Source: Bryobacter sp.
GTDB lineage: Bacteria > Acidobacteriota > Terriglobia > Bryobacterales > Bryobacteraceae
DNA length: 64,000 bases
Reading direction: 5' to 3'
NCBI GenBank assembly: GCA_022843625.1
Contig: JALHNH010000024.1
Location: forward strand, 1 to 64,000
Within the stretch, counting starts at the first letter, position 1, and each line of letters begins with the position of its first letter. This document shows, in pieces, positions 26,946-35,482 of this stretch. The translations under genes and the position numbers were made by a program. A model generated the notes under the pieces. It worked only from the letters and a program-made list of their open reading frames with translations, made no database searches and was not told the DNA's origin.

Positions 26946-28272
26946 CAGGCCAATCCGGATTCTCCGTCCGCGCCTTCACCATCAAAGCCTTCAACTCTGC
27001 AACCAGTTCCGGCTTCGCACTAGCCAAATCTTTCTCCTCACCCAAATCCTGAGACAGATCGAACAACTGCATCTGCCCATTCTTCAGTTGGATGCACTTC
27101 CAATTACCCCTGCGGATCGCCCGCGCAAAGCCACCCTCATGAAATTCCCAGTAATAATAAGGCTGCGTGGCGGTGGATTTTCCCCGCCACACATCCATCA
27201 CATTCATACCGTCGATACCCTTAGGCGCGGTAGCCCCTGCAAGTGAAGCAAGCGTTGGCATTACATCCCAAAACGCCCAGGGCGTATCGTTCACCTTGCC
27301 AGCGGGAATCTGATTGGCCCAAACCGCAATCGCCGGCACGCGAATCCCGCCATCGGTAAGGGAACGCTTAATCCCGTTCAGCGGACCATTCGAATCAAAG
27401 AATTCAAATTTATGTCCACCCTCCTGATGCGCGCCATTGTCTGAGGTAAAGACGATCAGCGTGTTCTCATACAGCCCCTTTGCTTTCAATTTTTCAACAA
27501 TAGCCCCCACATGCCGGTCGAGGCGACTCACCATAGCCGCAAAATTCTTCTCCACCTGCGGCCACGGCTTGGCCCCAAACGGAGCATCCTCCGGCACCTC
27601 CTGCCCGTTCCCCGTATCCCGCCCCAACTCATTATTCGTATGGGGAATCACCGACGTGTAATACATAAAAAACGGCGTCCCGGCCTTCTGCGAATCGAGC
27701 CACTTCATTGCCTGCTCATGAATCACATCCGGAGCATAATCCTGCTTCCTCGTCCCGGTATTGCCCTTCAGCTCAAACAACTCATCGTTATGATGCAAGG
27801 CCTGCGGGTAGTACATATGAGCCTGCACCTGAGAGAAGAACCCAAACCACTCATCCCACCCCTTCTTGGTCGGATAGCCCGGCTTGCCCAACCGCCCAAG
27901 CGCCCACTTCCCAAACATCCCGGTCCGGTAGCCAGCCCCTTTAAGCAACTCAGGGATAACAACATCTTCCTTACGCAAGACATCCTCATTCGCCCCATTG
28001 CCCCGAATCCGCGAATGGCCCGTATGATAACCAGTCATCAACGCACAGCGAGAAGGAGCACAAACCGTAGACCCCGCATAAGCCGAGCTAAACCGCGTCC
28101 CCGCCGCCGCGAGAGCATCGATATTGGGAGTAGAAAACATCTTCTGCCCGTAGCAGCTCAGATCCCCAATCCCCAAGTCATCCGCCAAAATAAAAACCAC
28201 ATTCGGCTTCACCGGCCGCTGCGCCAAGGCAACCGCCCCAAAACTCCCAGCCATCCATTCGCGACGTGTCAT
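26935..28272 (-). CDS. Sulfatase, Tat-exported, Cys-type
   Basis: Type I sulfatase of 445 residues. A Tat leader starts 'MTRREWMAGSFGAVALAQ'. Metal-binding Asp pair 'FILADDLGIGD' and the formylglycine motif 'CAPSRCALMTG' (C-x-P-S-R) are intact, as are the later 'TSDNGAH' and 'LTDGGIRVPAIAVW' blocks. It would need the formylglycine-generating enzyme before export and removes sulfate from an organic ester, presumably a sulfated glycan. It converges with the DUF1080-like gene and lies just after the TIGR02391 gene on the same strand. Confidence 0.9.
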   Translation of the reverse strand: MTRREWMAGSFGAVALAQRPVKPNVVFILADDLGIGDLSCYGQKMFSTPNIDALAAAGTRFSSAYAGSTVCAPSRCALMTGYHTGHSRIRGNGANEDVLRKEDVVIPELLKGAGYRTGMFGKWALGRLGKPGYPTKKGWDEWFGFFSQVQAHMYYPQALHHNDELFELKGNTGTRKQDYAPDVIHEQAMKWLDSQKAGTPFFMYYTSVIPHTNNELGRDTGNGQEVPEDAPFGAKPWPQVEKNFAAMVSRLDRHVGAIVEKLKAKGLYENTLIVFTSDNGAHQEGGHKFEFFDSNGPLNGIKRSLTDGGIRVPAIAVWANQIPAGKVNDTPWAFWDVMPTLASLAGATAPKGIDGMNVMDVWRGKSTATQPYYYWEFHEGGFARAIRRGNWKCIQLKNGQMQLFDLSQDLGEEKDLASAKPELVAELKALMVKARTENPDWPVKA

Positions 28273-28283
28273 TGGTATTCAGA

Positions 28284-29027
28284 TTACTCCTTTTGAGTCT
28301 GCCTGCTTTCCACTAGACGAAGGATATGGTTTGCAATAAGGATCATCTCAATAGCTTGTATTGGGTCTTCGACGTTAACATGTCTGTGGGATTGGGGATT
28401 CTTAAACGCGCCAATTGCTCCTGACACGAAGTGCATCGTGGCTAATCTCTCTCCGCTTTCAACAGAAGTGTCGGCCAGAGGCCCGTTCTCAGGATCGAAG
28501 GCCTTTCGTGCTAACTTTACTCCAAAATCATCAGGATTAAGGCCGGATGCGGACCGGATTTCAATTTCTACCTGCTTGAAAGCTAGAAAAATGGCCACAT
28601 CATATTCCCCACGCATGAACGCAGCCCACACTGGCGTGGCGATACTGCGGTGCAAAGCTTGCTTCGGAAGCATCCGAGCGGTGGCAAAATCGGCAAAACT
28701 CTTCGAATCCTCAAACAATCGAGCTCGTCGGCTCAAAACATACCAACCAAGATCTGGAGATTGGGTTGGATCGAGAATTAGTAATCCTTGAGCCAAGAGC
28801 CATTGCCAGGATTCCATCAATGCAATTTGAACTTCGCTCATTAAAGACCGATTGCGACTTAAGTCGTTACGCTTCGCGTAATCACTACTCCAAATATCGT
28901 TGGTGATAGCGTGAGCGGCAACTCGGGCTGACGCTCGAAATTGAAATAGCAATTTCGCTGCAAGCTCTTCAGTCGCGAGTGCAAGCAAAGCCTGGGGCTC
29001 CGGCAAATCCTTGAAGTAGTCCACCAT
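28284..29027 (-). CDS. TIGR02391 family protein
   Basis: A 247-residue soluble protein. The C-terminal 'FVSGAIGAFKNPQSHRHVN' followed by 'DPIQAIEMILIANHILRLVE' is the hallmark block of the TIGR02391 (Ymh-like) family; the usual R-N-P...H sequence appears as K-N-P...H. The R/K-x(4-6)-H arrangement recalls HEPN ribonucleases, which is inference. Members occur next to restriction, toxin and defence genes. Here the RelE-type module lies 25 bases upstream on the same strand. Codon use is less C/G-biased at third positions than its neighbours, which hints at transfer. Confidence 0.72.
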   Translation of the reverse strand: MVDYFKDLPEPQALLALATEELAAKLLFQFRASARVAAHAITNDIWSSDYAKRNDLSRNRSLMSEVQIALMESWQWLLAQGLLILDPTQSPDLGWYVLSRRARLFEDSKSFADFATARMLPKQALHRSIATPVWAAFMRGEYDVAIFLAFKQVEIEIRSASGLNPDDFGVKLARKAFDPENGPLADTSVESGERLATMHFVSGAIGAFKNPQSHRHVNVEDPIQAIEMILIANHILRLVESRQTQKE

Positions 29028-29052
29028 TTTCTTTCTTTTTCAGGCTTCGCCC

Positions 29053-29298
29053 CTAAGCCCGATTCATCATCCCCGGCAATATTGCAACGAGACGAATCTC
29101 TCTGCTACTGATTTCGTAATAGAAGAGACTCTGGTCCACTTCAAAACAGCGATACCCACGAAGAATCCCTTTACGCCTAACCGCAAACATTCTGGGGAAT
29201 CGAATGAGCAAATCAAGCACGTCAGCGGCTTTTCGCTTTGATCGCTCAGGCAACTCCTCAAAGACTTCCAAAACTTCCGCGCAGAAGACGAGCCTCAT
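29053..29298 (-). CDS. RelE/ParE-type toxin
   Basis: An 81-residue protein with the RelE-fold order of elements: N-terminal 'VFEELPERSKRKAADVLDLL', then 'LRGYRCFEVDQSLFYYEI' and 'REIRLVAILPG'. These toxins cut mRNA on the ribosome or poison gyrase; subgroup not assignable. The start overlaps the end of the putative antitoxin by 4 bases, the normal antitoxin-toxin order. Confidence 0.8.
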   Translation of the reverse strand: MRLVFCAEVLEVFEELPERSKRKAADVLDLLIRFPRMFAVRRKGILRGYRCFEVDQSLFYYEISSREIRLVAILPGMMNRA

Positions 29299-29549
29299 AG
29301 GTTGTTGCGGGCCTTGACCGTCGCCCAGTCCACAACCCTACCCTCAGCGAAATCCCGTAGCGAACGATCCAGTTGCCGCTTCAAATAATCTTCATTCCCA
29401 TGCTCAAGATCATCGGCCATGAGATCAAATCCCTCTCGCGAAGCAAGCAACTCCTCCACCGCTTTCCCCAAATCCCCACCGTGCTGCTCGGCCAATTCAC
29501 GCAGGACACGATCAGCGGATTCATCAATTTCGATACTTAGCGTCACCAT
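29295..29549 (-). CDS. Antitoxin of RelE-type module
   Basis: An 84-residue acidic protein starting with a short strand 'VTLSIEIDESADRVLRELAE', then a helical part with 'KAVEELLASREGFDLMADD' and a C-terminal 'YLKRQLDRSLRDFAEGRVVD' that would wrap the toxin. The N-terminus suggests a ribbon-helix-helix or similar DNA-binding element. It is recognised mainly by size, charge and the 4-base overlap with the toxin gene. Confidence 0.72.
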   Translation of the reverse strand: MVTLSIEIDESADRVLRELAEQHGGDLGKAVEELLASREGFDLMADDLEHGNEDYLKRQLDRSLRDFAEGRVVDWATVKARNNL

Positions 29550-29615
29550 ACCGTCAGCCTACCAATTTCCACTCCCTGCCGCACCCCGCCCCACTTCGAT
29601 ATAGACTAATCCCCA

Positions 29616-31184
29616 ATGCTCGACACAGCCATAATCGTCGTCTATTTCCTGATCGTCTTCGCCATCGGCGCCTACCACTCCCTCAAAGAGCGCAACACCA
29701 AAGACTACTTCCTCGCCGGCGGCAACGTCGGCTGGATCGCCATCGGTGCCTCCCTCTTCGCCACCAACATCTCAAGCGAACACTTCATCGGCCTCGCCGG
29801 TTCCGGCGCCTCCACCGGCTTCGCCGTAGGCTGCTACGAACTCTCCGCCGGCTTCTGCCTCTTCATACTCGGCTGGCTCTTCGTCCCCCACTACCTGAAG
29901 AGCAAGGTCTACACGATGCCGGAATTCCTCGAGCGCCGCTTCGGTGCCAACTGCCGCTGGTACCTCACCATCATCTCCCTCCTCGCTTACGTCTTCACCA
30001 AGATCTCCGTCAGCCTCTTCGCCGGCGGCATCCTCATCCGCGAAGTCTTCGGGTGGGACTACATGACCACCGCCATCTTCCTCGTCATCGCCACAGGCAT
30101 TTACACAATCTTCGGTGGCCTCGCCGCAGTCATCTATACAGACCTCTTCCAGGCCGTACTGCTCGTAGGCGGCGCAATCGTCCTCACCCTCCTCGGCCTC
30201 GACAAAGCAGGCGGCTTCGAAGGCCTCCGCGCTTCCCTTCCCCCAGACTTCTTCCACATGATCAAGCCTGCCAGCGACCCCGCCTACCCCTGGATCGGCA
30301 CCACCTTCGGCACCATCATCCTCGGCATCTGGTACTGGTGTACAGACCAAGTCATCGTTCAAAAAACCCTGGCCGCCAAAGGTATCTCAGACGCCCGCAA
30401 AGGCACCTTCTTCTGCGCCGCCCTCAAGATCCTCCCGCTATTTATCCTGGTGCTCCCCGGCCTCTGCGCCAAAGCCATCTGGCCCAATGAAGTCACCGGA
30501 GACAACGCCTACCCGCTCCTCGTAACCCGCCTCCTGCCCCCCGGCCTCAAGGGCCTCATGGTCGCCGCCCTCCTCGCTGCCCTCATGAGCAGCCTCTCCA
30601 GCGTCTTCAACTCCTGCTCGACGTTGATCACGATGGACATCTATAAGAAGCTCCACCCCAACGCAAGCGAATCGAAACTCGTCAACATCGGCCGCATCGC
30701 CACCTGCGTCGTAGTAGTTCTATCGATCGCCTGGATCCCCCTCATCCGAGGCCTCAACAACGAGGTCTACCAATACCTGCAATCGGTGCAAGCCTACGTC
30801 GGCGCACCCATCACCGCCGTCTTCCTCACCGGCATCCTCTGGCGCGGTGCAACAGCCACCGCCGCCTTCACAACATTGATCGTCGGTGGCCTCCTCGGCG
30901 CAGGCCGCTTTGGCCTCGACATCCTCCACAACGCGATGAAGATCGACCTCGGCAGCCTCAACCAGGTAGTCGAATTCAGCTTCCTCAACTACTCCATCAT
31001 CGTCTTCCTCCTCTGCGTCCTCATGATGATCGGAATCAGCAAATTCTCCCTCCCAAAACCCCTCTCTGAAATTGCTGATCTAACAATTACGCCCGGCGGT
31101 GCTCTAATCGGCAAAAAAAGTGAAATGATATTCACGTTAGCCGTGGGTGGTGCCATCCTCGGTATTTGGATCTACTTTGCATAG
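29616..31184 (+). CDS. Sodium:solute symporter (SSS family)
   Basis: A 522-residue inner-membrane protein with 13 or 14 predicted helices in the SSS (SGLT-like) order. 'DYFLAGGNVGWIAIGASLFA' followed by 'NISSEHFIGLAGSGA' is the canonical early block, and 'GLMVAALLAALMSSLSSVFN' is the sodium-site helix 8. It imports a sugar or sugar acid with Na+. The two enolase-superfamily dehydratase genes follow within 11 bases, which suggests that the transported compound, or its product, is a sugar acid. Confidence 0.9.
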   Translation: MLDTAIIVVYFLIVFAIGAYHSLKERNTKDYFLAGGNVGWIAIGASLFATNISSEHFIGLAGSGASTGFAVGCYELSAGFCLFILGWLFVPHYLKSKVYTMPEFLERRFGANCRWYLTIISLLAYVFTKISVSLFAGGILIREVFGWDYMTTAIFLVIATGIYTIFGGLAAVIYTDLFQAVLLVGGAIVLTLLGLDKAGGFEGLRASLPPDFFHMIKPASDPAYPWIGTTFGTIILGIWYWCTDQVIVQKTLAAKGISDARKGTFFCAALKILPLFILVLPGLCAKAIWPNEVTGDNAYPLLVTRLLPPGLKGLMVAALLAALMSSLSSVFNSCSTLITMDIYKKLHPNASESKLVNIGRIATCVVVVLSIAWIPLIRGLNNEVYQYLQSVQAYVGAPITAVFLTGILWRGATATAAFTTLIVGGLLGAGRFGLDILHNAMKIDLGSLNQVVEFSFLNYSIIVFLLCVLMMIGISKFSLPKPLSEIADLTITPGGALIGKKSEMIFTLAVGGAILGIWIYFA

Positions 31185-31194
31185 GAGCAAACCC

Positions 31195-32442
31195 ATGTCG
31201 GATTTATCTCGTCGCCACGCCGTCCGCACTGCCTTCGCCTCAATGGTCGCCGCAGGCTCAGCCTTCGCCCAAAAGAAAGACGTCCCGGTAACAGCCAAGG
31301 ACAACCTCAAGATCACCAAGCTTGAGACGATCCTTGTCAAGCCCCGCTGGCTCTTCCTCAAGATCCACACCAACGCTGGCATCGTCGGCCTCGGTGAACC
31401 AATCGTAGAAGGCCGCGCCCTCACCTGCGCCACTGCCATCCAGGAAATCGCTCCTTACCTGATCGGCAAAGATCCGCGCCCCGTCGCCCACCATTGGCAA
31501 GCCATCTACCGTCATGCCTTCTATCGCGGCGGCCCCGTTCTCACCAGCGCACTCTCGGGCATCGACCAGGCCCTCTGGGACATCAAAGGCAAAGCCCTGA
31601 ACGTCCCCGTCTACGAACTCCTCGGCGGCCCCACCCGTAACAAAGTGCGCGTCTACGCCCATGCTGGCACGCCTGAAGTCATGCGCGCCCAGATGGCTAA
31701 AGGCTTCACCGCCTTCAAAACCGGCCCCATGGGCAGCCACGGCAAAGAAGCCAACGGCCCCAACCGCAACAACTTCCATCGCTACATGGAACCCCCGGCC
31801 GAAGTCGACTACATCGTAGAGCGCTTCGCTGAACTCCGTAAAGCCGTAGGCGACAAAGCCGACATCGGCATCGACTTCCACGGCCGCGTCGGCCCCGCCC
31901 TTGCCAAGGTCCTCATCAAGAAACTCGAACCCCACAACCCGATGTTTATTGAAGAGCCCATCAACTGTCAGGACCACGACATCATGGCCGAGATCGCCCG
32001 CGGCACTCACATCCCCATCGCCACCGGCGAACGTGTCTTCACCAAGTGGGGCTTCCGCGAAGTCCTCGAAAAGAAAGCCGCCTCAATCCTCCAGCCAGAC
32101 CTCTGCCACGCCGGAGGCATCACCGAAGTCCGCCTCATCGCAGGCATGGCAGAAGCCTACTACGCCGCCATCGCTCCGCACAATCCGCTCGGGCCCATCT
32201 CCCTGGCCGCCGGCCTCCAGATCTCGGCCAGCATCCCCAACTTCCTGATTCAGGAACAAGTCTCCCTCGGCGAAGGCTACTTGAAGAATCCCCTCAAGGT
32301 CGCCAACGGCTACCTCGAGCTCCCCACCCTTCCTGGCCTTGGCGTCGAACTCGACGAAAACGCCATGGCCGACAAGATCGGTCACGACTGGAAGAACCCC
32401 GAAACCTACGATTCATTCGACGGCTCCGTCACGGATTGGTAG
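31195..32442 (+). CDS. Tat-leader enolase-superfamily dehydratase, copy 1 (DgoD-like)
   Basis: 415 residues. The leader 'MSDLSRRHAVRTAFASMVAA' has a twin-Arg and a hydrophobic stretch ending in AFA-Q, so export through Tat is likely. The rest follows the mandelate racemase/galactonate dehydratase fold: Asp and His in 'IDFHGRVG', Glu in 'FIEEPINCQD', Glu in 'ATGERVFTKWG' and a catalytic His in 'APHNPLGPISLA', as in D-galactonate dehydratase. ATG 31195 has AGGAG nine bases upstream. It likely dehydrates an aldonic or uronic acid. It lies directly after the symporter and before a near-identical second copy. Confidence 0.87.
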   Translation: MSDLSRRHAVRTAFASMVAAGSAFAQKKDVPVTAKDNLKITKLETILVKPRWLFLKIHTNAGIVGLGEPIVEGRALTCATAIQEIAPYLIGKDPRPVAHHWQAIYRHAFYRGGPVLTSALSGIDQALWDIKGKALNVPVYELLGGPTRNKVRVYAHAGTPEVMRAQMAKGFTAFKTGPMGSHGKEANGPNRNNFHRYMEPPAEVDYIVERFAELRKAVGDKADIGIDFHGRVGPALAKVLIKKLEPHNPMFIEEPINCQDHDIMAEIARGTHIPIATGERVFTKWGFREVLEKKAASILQPDLCHAGGITEVRLIAGMAEAYYAAIAPHNPLGPISLAAGLQISASIPNFLIQEQVSLGEGYLKNPLKVANGYLELPTLPGLGVELDENAMADKIGHDWKNPETYDSFDGSVTDW

Positions 32443-32458
32443 AAAGCCTGGTAAACCA

Positions 32459-33730
32459 ATGACTGCTTTATCCCGCCGCCACGCCGTTCGTGCCGCATTC
32501 GCTTCCATGGTCACCGCAGGTGCGTCCATGGCCCAACGCAGGGACGTCCCCGTCCCTGCTAAGGACAATCTCAAGATCACCAGGCTCGAGACCATTTTGG
32601 TTAAGCCCCGCTGGCTCTTCCTCAAGATCCACACCAACGCCGGCATCGTCGGCCTCGGTGAGCCGGTCGTTGAAGGCCGCGCCCTCACAGTCGCCACCGC
32701 AATCAAAGAAATCGAGCCCTACCTCGTGGGCAAAGATCCCCGCCCCGTCGCCCACCACTGGCAAGCCATCTACCGGCACGCCTTCTACCGTGGCGGCCCC
32801 GTCCTCACCAGCGCCCTCTCCGGCATCGATCAGGCCCTCTGGGACATCAAAGGCAAAGCCCTCGGCGTCCCGGTTTATGAGCTCCTCGGCGGCCCCACCC
32901 GCAACAAAGTGCGCGTCTACGCCCACGCCGGCACCCCCGAAGTGATGCGCGCCCAAATGGCCAAAGGCTTCACCGCCTTCAAGACCGGCCCCCAGGGCAG
33001 CCACCCCACCAGTTTCACCTACGGCCACATCACCGGAGACCGCTCCCCCAACAACAACAACTTCCATCGCTACATGGAACCGCCAGCCGAAGTCGACTAC
33101 ATCGTAGAGCGCTTCGCCGAACTCCGTAAAGCCGTCGGCGACAAAGCCGACATCGGTATCGACTTCCACGGCCGCGTCGGCCCGGCATTGGCCAAAGTCC
33201 TCATCAAGAAACTCGAACCCTACAACCCGATGTTTATTGAAGAGCCCATCAACTGTCAGGATCATGACCTCATGGCCGAGATCGCCCGCGGCACTCACAT
33301 CCCGATCGCCACCGGCGAGCGAGTCTTCACCAAGTGGGGCTTCCGAGAAGTCCTCGAAAAGAAGGCTGCCTCGATCCTGCAGCCCGACCTCTGCCACGCC
33401 GGAGGCATCACCGAAGTCCGACTGATCGCAGGCATGGCCGAAGCTCACTACGCCGCCATCGCCCCGCACAACCCATTAGGGCCAATCTCTCTAGCCGCTG
33501 GCCTCCAGATCTCCGCCAGCATCCCCAACTTCCTGATCCAGGAGCAAGTCTCTCTTGGTGAAGGTTATCTGAAAAATCCCCTCAAAGTAGGCAACGGATA
33601 CCTCGAACTCCCCACTGCCCCCGGCCTGGGTGTAGAGCTGGACGAAAACGCGATGGCTGACAAAATCGGTCATGACTGGAAGAATCCCGAAACCTACGAC
33701 AAGTTCGACGGCTCAGTCACCGACTGGTAG
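32459..33730 (+). CDS. Tat-leader enolase-superfamily dehydratase, copy 2
   Basis: 423 residues, a tandem paralogue of the preceding gene with most residues identical through the full length, including leader ('SRRHAVRAAFASMV'), metal ligands and catalytic His. The main difference is mid-protein: after 'KTGP' copy 2 carries 'SHPTSFTYGHITGDRSPN' where copy 1 has a shorter 'SHGKEANGPN'; this loop corresponds to the 20s/50s-type capping region near the active site, so substrate range may differ. The start at 32459 is chosen by homology to copy 1; the frame is open upstream into copy 1. Sixteen bases separate the two genes. Confidence 0.87.
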   Translation: MTALSRRHAVRAAFASMVTAGASMAQRRDVPVPAKDNLKITRLETILVKPRWLFLKIHTNAGIVGLGEPVVEGRALTVATAIKEIEPYLVGKDPRPVAHHWQAIYRHAFYRGGPVLTSALSGIDQALWDIKGKALGVPVYELLGGPTRNKVRVYAHAGTPEVMRAQMAKGFTAFKTGPQGSHPTSFTYGHITGDRSPNNNNFHRYMEPPAEVDYIVERFAELRKAVGDKADIGIDFHGRVGPALAKVLIKKLEPYNPMFIEEPINCQDHDLMAEIARGTHIPIATGERVFTKWGFREVLEKKAASILQPDLCHAGGITEVRLIAGMAEAHYAAIAPHNPLGPISLAAGLQISASIPNFLIQEQVSLGEGYLKNPLKVGNGYLELPTAPGLGVELDENAMADKIGHDWKNPETYDKFDGSVTDW

Positions 33731-33804
33731 CGGCAAATCATGCGACTATACTATTTCCGTAGGATAGTTGCATGCCTCTGGCAAGCCTTCTTCTAAACTC
33801 GCCA

Positions 33805-35175
33805 TTACCGTAGGCAACTTGGTTGAGTATTTCCTGCGGCAAATAGCTGCTCAATTTTCCTAACAGAAAGCCCACTCAATTCAATGGCTACGTCCCGGAC
33901 CGTCCGCCCCGAATGATAAGCTTCCTTTGCGATTGCGGCAGCCCGGTCGTATCTGATTTCAGGGGTCAAAAACGTCGCCATCGCAAGAGACTGTTCTACC
34001 ATCTCACTGGTTCTTTGCGAATTAGCCGATATCGTCCCAATGCAAAGATTTCCAAAACTTGCCGAACTGGTAGCCAGCAGCGAAATCGAATCCAGAAGGT
34101 TATGAGCAATCAGCGGCATCATCGCATTCAATTCAAAGTTCCCCGCAGCACAGCCCCAGGTGATCGCCGCATCGTCGCCAATGATTTGAGCGCACACCAT
34201 CAGCACGCTCGCTGCAATCACCGGATTCACTCTGCCCGGCATAATACTCGAGCCCGGTTGCAGTGCCTTCAAACGGATCTCCCCAAGTCCACAACGAGGG
34301 CCGGAACCCATCCATCGAATATCATTGGCGGCCTTGGTAAGGGCCACCGCGTAAGCCTTCAGCGCTCCACTCAAAAAAAAGAGCACAGCATCTTTAGCAG
34401 CCTGCGCTTCAAAATGATTTCGGGCCTCACGGAAGGGCATCTCCGTGCGCTCTGCAATTAATGCAATGGCCCGGGCGGCAAATCCTATTGGCATGTTCAC
34501 TCCGGTGCCGATAGCGGTGCCACCAAGCGGGATTTCGTAAATCCCTTCCATCGCCAGCTTCACGCGTTCAGCGCTAGCCATCAATTGGTGCGCGTAACCG
34601 CCAAACTCTTCGCCCATCATCATGGGAGTTGCATCCTGCAGATGGGTTCTGCCGATCTTGATTACGTCCCAGAATTCGTGTGACTTGCCTTCAAGGCGCG
34701 AGCGTAACAATTCCATCCCAGGGAGCAACTCGTCCCTGATGGCAAGAACTGCGGCAATGTGTATGGCCGGGGGAATCACATCGTTACTCGACTGGCTGCA
34801 ATTCACGTCATCGTTTGGATGCGCCCCAGAAATACGGGCAATGATCTCGTTGGCGTTCATGTTGGTGGAGGTTCCGCTGCCAGACTGAAACACATCCACA
34901 ACAAAATCGTCGAAGTGCAGCCCACTCGCGATGCGGTCTGCGATTTCCGCAATTCGAAACGCCAAATCCGCTGGTAGCGCCCCCAGTTCTCCATTCGCCT
35001 TCGCCGCGCAAGCCTTGATCAGTCCGATCGACTGAATAAAGTTTCGCTGGAAACGGCATTCGCTAACGCGGAAATTCTCGACCGCACGCTGTGTCTGGAC
35101 TCCATAGAAAACATTCGCCGGCACCCTGAGCTCGCCCGTGTAATCACGCTCGAGTCTCCCGTCTGGCTCTTCCAC
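33805..35175 (-). CDS. fumC: Class II fumarate hydratase
   Basis: A 456-residue fumarase/aspartase superfamily enzyme. 'VIKIGRTHLQDATP' with THLQ(D) is the fumarase version (aspartases have TQLQ), and the signature 'GSSIMPGRVNPV' with the mobile catalytic Ser loop is present, with Arg replacing the more common Lys. It hydrates fumarate to malate in the TCA cycle. It starts at the left side of a 307-base divergent intergenic region. Confidence 0.9.
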   Translation of the reverse strand: MEEPDGRLERDYTGELRVPANVFYGVQTQRAVENFRVSECRFQRNFIQSIGLIKACAAKANGELGALPADLAFRIAEIADRIASGLHFDDFVVDVFQSGSGTSTNMNANEIIARISGAHPNDDVNCSQSSNDVIPPAIHIAAVLAIRDELLPGMELLRSRLEGKSHEFWDVIKIGRTHLQDATPMMMGEEFGGYAHQLMASAERVKLAMEGIYEIPLGGTAIGTGVNMPIGFAARAIALIAERTEMPFREARNHFEAQAAKDAVLFFLSGALKAYAVALTKAANDIRWMGSGPRCGLGEIRLKALQPGSSIMPGRVNPVIAASVLMVCAQIIGDDAAITWGCAAGNFELNAMMPLIAHNLLDSISLLATSSASFGNLCIGTISANSQRTSEMVEQSLAMATFLTPEIRYDRAAAIAKEAYHSGRTVRDVAIELSGLSVRKIEQLFAAGNTQPSCLR

Positions 35176-35482
35176 TCCCAGGGTCTAAGGAGGGGCGTCT
35201 GACGCGGGAAAAGACGCTTCCGATGCGGCGTCCACAGCATCGGGAGAACTTGTTGGATTCTTCATTGCTTTCCTTAAAATCAAAGACTGCACGTGCTGCG
35301 CCAATCGTCTGCGACAGCCAGGCGTGTGGTTCTATAGGGCAGCTTCAAATCTCAGACGAAAAGCAGTGACCGCTGGAAGTCGATTGACACCTTTTCTGTC
35401 ACCTGCTTTAGTTACAAATGTCATGAGCGATTGATGATTGCCGTCACTGGTGGATCCGCCAGAACAGGAGCAGTATTGGGTT
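35176..35482. other. Divergent intergenic region at GC-skew switch
   Basis: 307 bases between the fumC start and the ABC exporter operon. No open frame of note. It holds a good sigma-70-like promoter for the rightward operon and repeated TGTCA/TGACA words (about 35367, 35385, 35398, 35420). The + strand changes from C-rich to G-rich across it. No consensus DnaA box (TTATCCACA) is present; the best partial matches, near 35229 (TCCACA) and 35324 (TGTGG), fit only six of nine positions. Confidence 0.55.
35384..35412 (+). promoter_or_regulatory. Sigma-70-type promoter of ABC exporter operon
   Basis: A perfect -35 hexamer TTGACA (35384-35389), a 17-base spacer and TTTAGT (35407-35412, four of six matches to TATAAT). 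Transcription would begin near 35419, leaving a leader of about 64 bases before the ATG at 35483. TGTCA repeats overlapping and flanking the promoter could be the DesR-type regulator's site. Confidence 0.5.

Noticed and set aside
32468-33469. 333-codon minus-strand frame opposite dehydratase copy 2
   Set aside because: Its Gly/Val/Asp-rich text is the antisense of the enolase-superfamily gene; the same happens opposite copy 1.
33742-33771. 8-bp hairpin GCGACTAT / ATAGTTGC between convergent dehydratase copy 2 and fumC
   Set aside because: Good stem but a 14-base loop and no T-run on either strand, so not called a terminator.
35220-35330. Partial DnaA boxes (TCCACA near 35229, TGTGG near 35324)
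   Set aside because: Each matches six of nine consensus positions at best and they are not clustered, so they do not by themselves support an origin call.
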